Shown here one piece after another: positions 58,501 through 64,000 of a stretch of DNA of 64,000 bases. The number at the start of each line of letters is the position of its first letter. Position 1 is the stretch's first letter. The notes under the pieces were generated by a model. The model ran no database searches. It was not told the origin of the DNA and was given only the letters and a program-made list of their open reading frames with translations. The position numbers were made by a program, and so were the translations under genes. Source of the DNA: Klebsormidium nitens (lineage: Eukaryota > Streptophyta > Klebsormidiophyceae > Klebsormidiales > Klebsormidiaceae); the NCBI GenBank assembly GCA_000708835.1, contig DF236972.1:124001-188000 (forward strand). Reading direction: 5' to 3'.

Positions 58501-61500
58501 ACCCCTTCCTTCGAGCGCCCCCCTCCAAGGGCCCGTTCACACCCCCTTCGCAGCTCAGTGTGAACAGGCCCCCGGGCGAGCGAAGGAAGAGCACCGGGGG
58601 GGCTGATTTGGCGGGAGCAAAGCGACCCCTATCTGCGCAGAGCCGGTTGGGAGGGGAGGAGGCGCAAGAGTTGGGAACGCGAAAGAGTCGGCTGAGTGGA
58701 GAACGTTTGGACGAGGTAGGTGGAGATTCACCATCCCCGATTGCAAAACTGGGCTTATTGGGAAAGATCGTGGTTTCAGATTGAGGTTCTGGAATTGCTT
58801 ATTGCGAGGACTCTGGATTCTGTGTCCTTCAAGCTGCTGGTTTCAGGCGTCTTCAGGCCTCGATGTCAGACCTTGCCTTTGAGCGGAGTGTTCTACTCAT
58901 TATCGCTTGTACTCTCGAACTTGAATCTGTCGGATCCTCCTTGAGCCTTTCGACGGCTTGAAGTGAATCCAACTTATCAAATGCGGACGCTTAGAACCTG
59001 CCTCATACGTCGTCGTGGCAGATTAAGCAGATGAGATGTTGTGAATCTTGCAAACGAAGCGACGCCGGTTGTCATGCGCAGGTGCGTGCCTTCATGATTG
59101 CCCAGCAAAAGGCTCGCAAAACGCAGGAAGCGAGGGAACGCGAGATGCGGCGTGCGGCCGAGGAGGAGCGGTCGAAACAGCTCAAGGCCCTCGAGCAACA
59201 CTATCCGAAAGGTCCGCTGCCTTACTTTCCACTTTTGTCAGAGCTTACACGAGACCCTGTTTGTTCAGGTTGGTGGACTGTGGGTCCCGTCAGGCAAATG
59301 TCTGTTTTACATTCTTCGCGTGCAGGCTTCCTTGTCAGATTTCGACTTGTTTTAACCGCAGGTAGCAACAGGGTTACTGGCCTGCCAGCTTTTGGTCGCT
59401 TCCTTGCCAAATGCTCTTATTACCAGTTTATTTATGCTATTATTACCACGTTATCTGCGTTGTCATCATGCAGCAGCTCTCTCTTCTCGGCCGTTCGATG
59501 GGACATTAGGCCCACTGTAGCCTGAGCGCTTCTCCTCAGACTGCTCTTGGGATGGCGTATAACCCTCAGATACTGCCATTTGTATCTGTTCCTTCTCCTT
59601 TGCTTTCTCACTTTCTGATCCTTCCCTTGCTCCTTTTCCGTCTTCCTTGTGATCTGGTTTTCACGTTCAGAAGAAGGCCACGTGTGTAAGCCCTGTCCCC
59701 CTCCATTTGCAGTCTCTCCAAAGCCCTCCCCGCCTAAGACCCGCCCCGACTGGAACACCTCCGTCACGCCCCCCGAGCACACCCCTCCTCCACAGCAAAA
59801 CGACCACCCCGAGACGGACAGCGTGCTAGCTGAGCAAGGGACCGTTCTTGGAGAAGACCCGGAAAACATCGCTACCAGAATTTCCGCAAAGACCTCTGTT
59901 CCACGCCCCGGAATCGCGCCCCACAATTCGGTCCTCAACGCAGCCAGCAAGCCGGGGTTGAGCATTCTTCCAGGTTCTGCGCCGGGTTTCGCTGCGGGGT
60001 TCACGGGGGTTTCGACAGTGGTTAGGCGAGCAGGGACGAGGGTTCAGCCGTTGCCTAGCAAGACGGCTTTGAAAGTATCAACCGCAGAATCAGTGGAGGC
60101 GACTCTCAAGTCGTGGGTAGGGGGCCACGCGGTAAAGCGGCCGCCGAGCGAAGCCACTAAACCCCTCATAAGCCCTGCGAGGAGCCCGGTAACCCGAGCC
60201 AAACCTCCGGCAAACCCTTCTGGGGTCCAGGCTGTGAGAAGCCCTGTCCGAGACTCTCGACCCGTCCGAAACGCTGACCGCGTTCCAAATTCTGAGACTG
60301 TCCGGAAACCTCAGCTCGTTCGAACGTCCGAGACCGTCCAAAGCCCCGAAAACGTACGATTTCTCGAGTCCTCACAACACCTCGAACCCGTCCGAAAGTT
60401 GGCTGATCTCAGTGGGGCTCCTGTACACCTTCTGAGTTTTGCCACTTTGGCCAACCTAGAGACGCCGATGACGTCAGCTTGGTCCGAGGGACTGGCGCTG
60501 ATATCAGCAGGGGTCGGGGAGGGAGCGGAGCTGGCGGGTGACGACATTGTGGAGCCTGAGAAGTCTGTTGGGGGCATCGGACTGGGCGCAAATATTGGGA
60601 CGCCTGAGAGACTTGCCCCAAGAGCAGAGTCGCTGGGCGCAGTTCCTGAAACCGTGCTGCAAACAGGCTGGTTAGATCCAGGGTTTGCGGCTAACCCATC
60701 AGCAAGCGCAGAAGAGATTGGGGACCGAAGAAGGCCATCTTTGACCGTAGACATCACGGGCGCGGTTGCGGACGCGGTCGGGGTGGCTCTGTCCGGAAGG
60801 GCGACCATGTCGGGGCGGAAGAGAGGGGAGGCAGTCGAGGAGGAGCGGCCGCGGTCGCCGATTCCGGACGCGAAGGCGCGGCTGGCGATGATGAAAGAGT
60901 ACGGACGTCAGCAGGTGCGTCGGAGGGCACCCCTCAGAAGACAATTGTTTCTCGGACTGTTGCTGAGGTGACTCCAAAATGAGTTTGACTCCACGCGAAA
61001 GGGGTCGGTGATAGGTGCCTCAGATGAGTCCTATCGGAGTTGGTTCAACAAGCTTTGATCTACCGCTTTTGATTTCAGGCCTTCTCTGCTGATTGTGATG
61101 CCTGCGCAGCTTGAGTTGTAGTATGCGCATTGGAAGTCTTGGAACTCTAAAACCTTGAAAACTAAAACGAAGATTCTCGTTGCAGCATGGCCTTAGGATC
61201 CGAGCTTTTGCAGCCTGGCCTTGTTTCTAAACGCATTAGTTTTTTACTTGAGTTTCACGGGCTCATTGGCGGGCAGAAGCCCCCTCAACTCCCAGGATGC
61301 AGATTGAAATGCTGTTCGTATGCTCGGAATCTGAACAAGAATGCTCGGAATCTAAACTACCGTACCTGTATTTGATTTCGGCGAAAAATAAATAATTATT
61401 TGGCCGGCTGAAATTTTCAGAAATTATCTTGGGGCGATAATGGTTCGATAATGGTTGTTTTAGCAGGTAACGTCAAGCCTGCTGAAAGGAATAAAAGTTT

Positions 61501-64000
61501 CATAAATAACTATTTTGCGTCGAAGGTGCCGAAATCAAATACAGGTACGGTCGAATGGTCCCCGAAAACGACATTGCTTTTGTTTTTCCTCGCAGCGGCA
61601 AAGGCGGGCTGCCCTTGACGCGGTTCGACGGAAAAAGGAGCACGAGCGCAAGTTGGCCGCCCAAGCGCTGCGGCGCAAGCAGGCCGAGCGTGCGCGCCAG
61701 GCAGAAGCTGCACGGAAGCCCCGAAGCAGCGGAACGCGGCCGGAATCCGGCGTCCGGAGGAGCTCGAGGCCGTCCGTTAGCAGCTTCATCGCGGCCAAAC
61801 GGAAGAAGGAAGCGTCCGAACGAAGCGTGCGGTCGTCCGAACGAGCGCTTAAGGCGTCCGAAGGAGCGCCCATAGCGTCGGACTCAGCTCATGTAATGTC
61901 CGACGATTTCGTGATGGAAGGCGGCGGTGGCACGCACACAGCAATCAATTGGACTGGCTATGGGATGGAGCGGATGAGTGTGAAAAGCCCGCCCCTGCGA
62001 GGGCAGCGTCCGGCAAACTGGCCGGACGGTCGCCGGAGCGTCCGAACCCAAGCGCCGGTCCCAGCACATCCGGAAGTGTCCGAAGAAGGGCCGTTCAGCG
62101 ACGGGAACCGGGGCGGGACGCGCCACGTCATCACCGAAGGGATCCCAGTCCACGCTGACGTCAGCGAAGCCAATCCGGCGGCGCCACAGGGCCGGCCGGG
62201 GACGGCGCCGAGCCGGATTGCGGGCACGTTCGTTCGGACGCTTGGGGCCGTCCGGACGGAGCGGTCCGAACGGCAGGGAGAGTTGCTGAGCCCATGGAGC
62301 GTGCCGAGCATCGAGGAGAGCCTGCTGTTCGATGGGACCTATGAGGAGGTGCCACGTGGCAGGAGCGGGAGGGCGCTCAGCGCTACCAAGATGCTGCAGT
62401 CGGACGGGCCCGTGGTGATGACGTGGCAGCGTCCGGAGCCGCGGCAGGGCGGATGGGTCGGGGGGTCGGAGTCCGAGATTGCAGAATCGGACGTCCGAAC
62501 GGGGGTGGAAAAGTTTCTGGCGGCGAAGCCACGGGTCAAGCGAAACGGAAAGCCGGTTAGGGGCCTGGTTAAGAAGGTTAGCGTGCCAAAAGAGGCGAGC
62601 TTTGCGTCCGACTTCGATGCGGACACGGAGAGCCTGACCCCGGACTCGGTCGTTGATGCTGCGTCCGAACCGGACCGGTTAAGGCGGCGGTTAGCGCGCA
62701 AACGGCGGGGCGCAAAATGGCCCCACGGGGAGGGTTGGGAGCGCGAGGTTTTGGCAAAGGCAGAAACTGACCGGCGGTTGGATGTGCTGAAGGAAATGGC
62801 GGCTCGGATCGCGAAGCGGCTGGAGGCGCTCGCGTTTTCCGGGGGGGAGGGTTCGCGGGCGGAACTAGCCCCCGAGATCGAGGCGATTGTTGGCCAGGCG
62901 GAGAAGCTGCTGAGGGGGGTCGATTCTAGGGGGAGGAATGGGGATGACGACCCCCCCGGCAAGGCGAAGAGGCCAAAGAAGAAGCGGAAGGGGCACAAGC
63001 GGGGGGTTTCGGAGTCGAGAGCTTTGGGAGGTCTAGGCAGCCCGCTTGCAAGCAAGCGGCTGAGTGCGAGTCCGGAAAAGACGGGTGCTCGTTCCAGGCG
63101 GAAATCAATTGAGGCAGCCGCCGAGAAGGGGCCGCGAACGGGTGCCAGATCCAGAGACGCGGCGCCAGCAGTTGCTGACGTCACGGTGACGTCACTGGCG
63201 GCGGCTTCGGAGCGGGCGTTCTCCGACGACGCCTCCCTCTTCAGTCCGGTGGGCGGGTCAGAGAATGCGCTCTCGGTGGGTGTGAACAGCGACAGGGCAC
63301 TCAGGCATAGCCCCAACGTGCAGACTGCCAGAGGCTTTTCACACCCGTTCCCTGAAATTGCTCGAACTCAAGAGGCAATGGTCACCGAGCAAGCTTCGGA
63401 GCAGGAGGGGTCAGAGAGCTCCGCTGCTGACGACTACGTGACGTCAGACGGTGATGAGGGTGATGACGTCATCGCGGACCTCGACGCCGAAATCCAACAA
63501 CTGCTCCAGCAGCGGAGGCTGGCTCCAGCGGCGCGCGTTGGTACTGATTCTGAATCGCCGACTGGGGCGGCCGAGCCTGCGGTGTTTAGAAACGGTGCCG
63601 GTAAGCCGTCAGCAGAGCAACGGTGGGCTTCGCTGGTTGGGACCGGAGAAAGAAGCGCGTCGGAAGGCTCGGAAGAGGAAATGGAAGAGGAGAGCTCGGA
63701 AGGGGAAGAGGGCGGCAGAGTGGCGCCGCTCGCTGATGTCAGCAAAGGCCCACGTGGGCTCGTACAGCCGACTGACGTCAGCAGGGGCGCCCAGGGGCTC
63801 CTTTCGGACCTGTACTCGGACTCTGAGGAAGATGATAAGTCGGATACAGGGCCGTCAAAATCGGCTGACGGGCTGACGTCACACACTCGCGGCGCTAGCG
63901 TCGGACAGATTCGTGTGTCGAAGAAGCCCGCTGGACAGGTGCCGGACGCTGACGTCTCTCGAGGGTCCGCTGACGTGAGCACGGAGCAGAAAAAGGTTAC
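55523..64000 (+). CDS. Very long low-complexity protein with short charged helices, 3' end outside window
   Basis: Exons 55523-56291, 56836-58715, 59082-59211, 59713-60914 and 61596 to beyond 64000 join in phase, giving at least 2128 codons. I do not recognise the family. Most is Ser/Pro/Gly/Arg-rich and likely disordered. Helical, charged islands are at about 99-127 (LYQQRLLELRQKALDIM), 199-226 (SLLKESQDRLANIHRLL), 884-926 (REREMRRAAEEERSKQLK) and about 1315-1370 (MKEYGRQQRQRRAALDAVRR onward). A basic cluster RPKKKRKGHKR sits near 1785, like a nuclear signal, and an acidic run EEEMEEESSEGEE is further on. The Arg/Glu/Lys islands in a disordered chain recall centrosomal or microtubule-associated coiled-coil proteins, but that is a guess. 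The short exon 3 uses a weak donor (GTCCGC). The last exon is unusually long and GC-rich for this window. Confidence 0.7.

Noticed and set aside
62339-63316. 325-codon minus-strand open frame
   Set aside because: It is the antisense of the long GC-rich exon 5 of the disordered protein. The Ser/Pro/Arg-rich content is what antisense of such DNA gives.

Overview
The window looks like nuclear DNA of a streptophyte (plant-lineage) organism, most likely a charophyte alga of the Klebsormidium type. That identification is inferred from gene content, not measured. Every protein gene I could assemble has several GT-AG introns, with GC-rich exons and AT-richer introns. The gene set is plant-like: a full-size ABCB transporter, germin-like cupins, a POB1/LRB-like BTB-BACK pair, a small Em/LEA_5 protein, a mitochondrial NAD-isocitrate dehydrogenase subunit and a probably plastid LON-domain protein. 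I found no bacterial operons, rRNA, CRISPR array or intact transposon.

Layout, left to right. 494-14773 (-): ABCB/MDR transporter with TMD1-NBD1-TMD2 and the start of NBD2; its 3' end lies left of the window. 16241-21383 (+): LON substrate-binding-domain protein in six exons, divergent from ABCB. 22911-24111 (-): two-exon LEA_5/Em-like gene with a TATA box. 26734-48395: a large inverted duplication. Arm A (+) carries germin-like GLP-A and then BTB-A. Arm B (-) carries BTB-B and GLP-B in mirror order. The spacer between the arms holds a minus-strand gene (34754 to about 40213) whose exons join, with matching phases, into a WH1-like domain, a CRIB motif and a proline-rich tail, a WASP-like layout. 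50249-54790 (-): NAD-IDH subunit in seven exons. 55523 to the right edge (+): a very long, mostly disordered protein with short charged helices, at least 2128 codons and open at the window end.

Two themes recur. First, many introns contain degenerate tandem copies of the adjacent exon-intron junction, so that exon fragments plus their splice sites are repeated once to three times inside the intron. I see this in ABCB, the LON gene and GLP-B. Second, the GLP-BTB cassette was duplicated in inverted orientation and then diverged: exon lengths are conserved almost exactly, but BTB-A carries a frameshift that destroys its last membrane helix.

The genes do not form one pathway. The closest to a functional unit is the duplicated GLP-BTB cassette. 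The most unexpected gene is the WASP-like WH1-CRIB protein, because as far as I know land plants activate Arp2/3 through SCAR/WAVE only. All exon models were built by hand from splice signals, reading frame and family resemblance, without transcript data.
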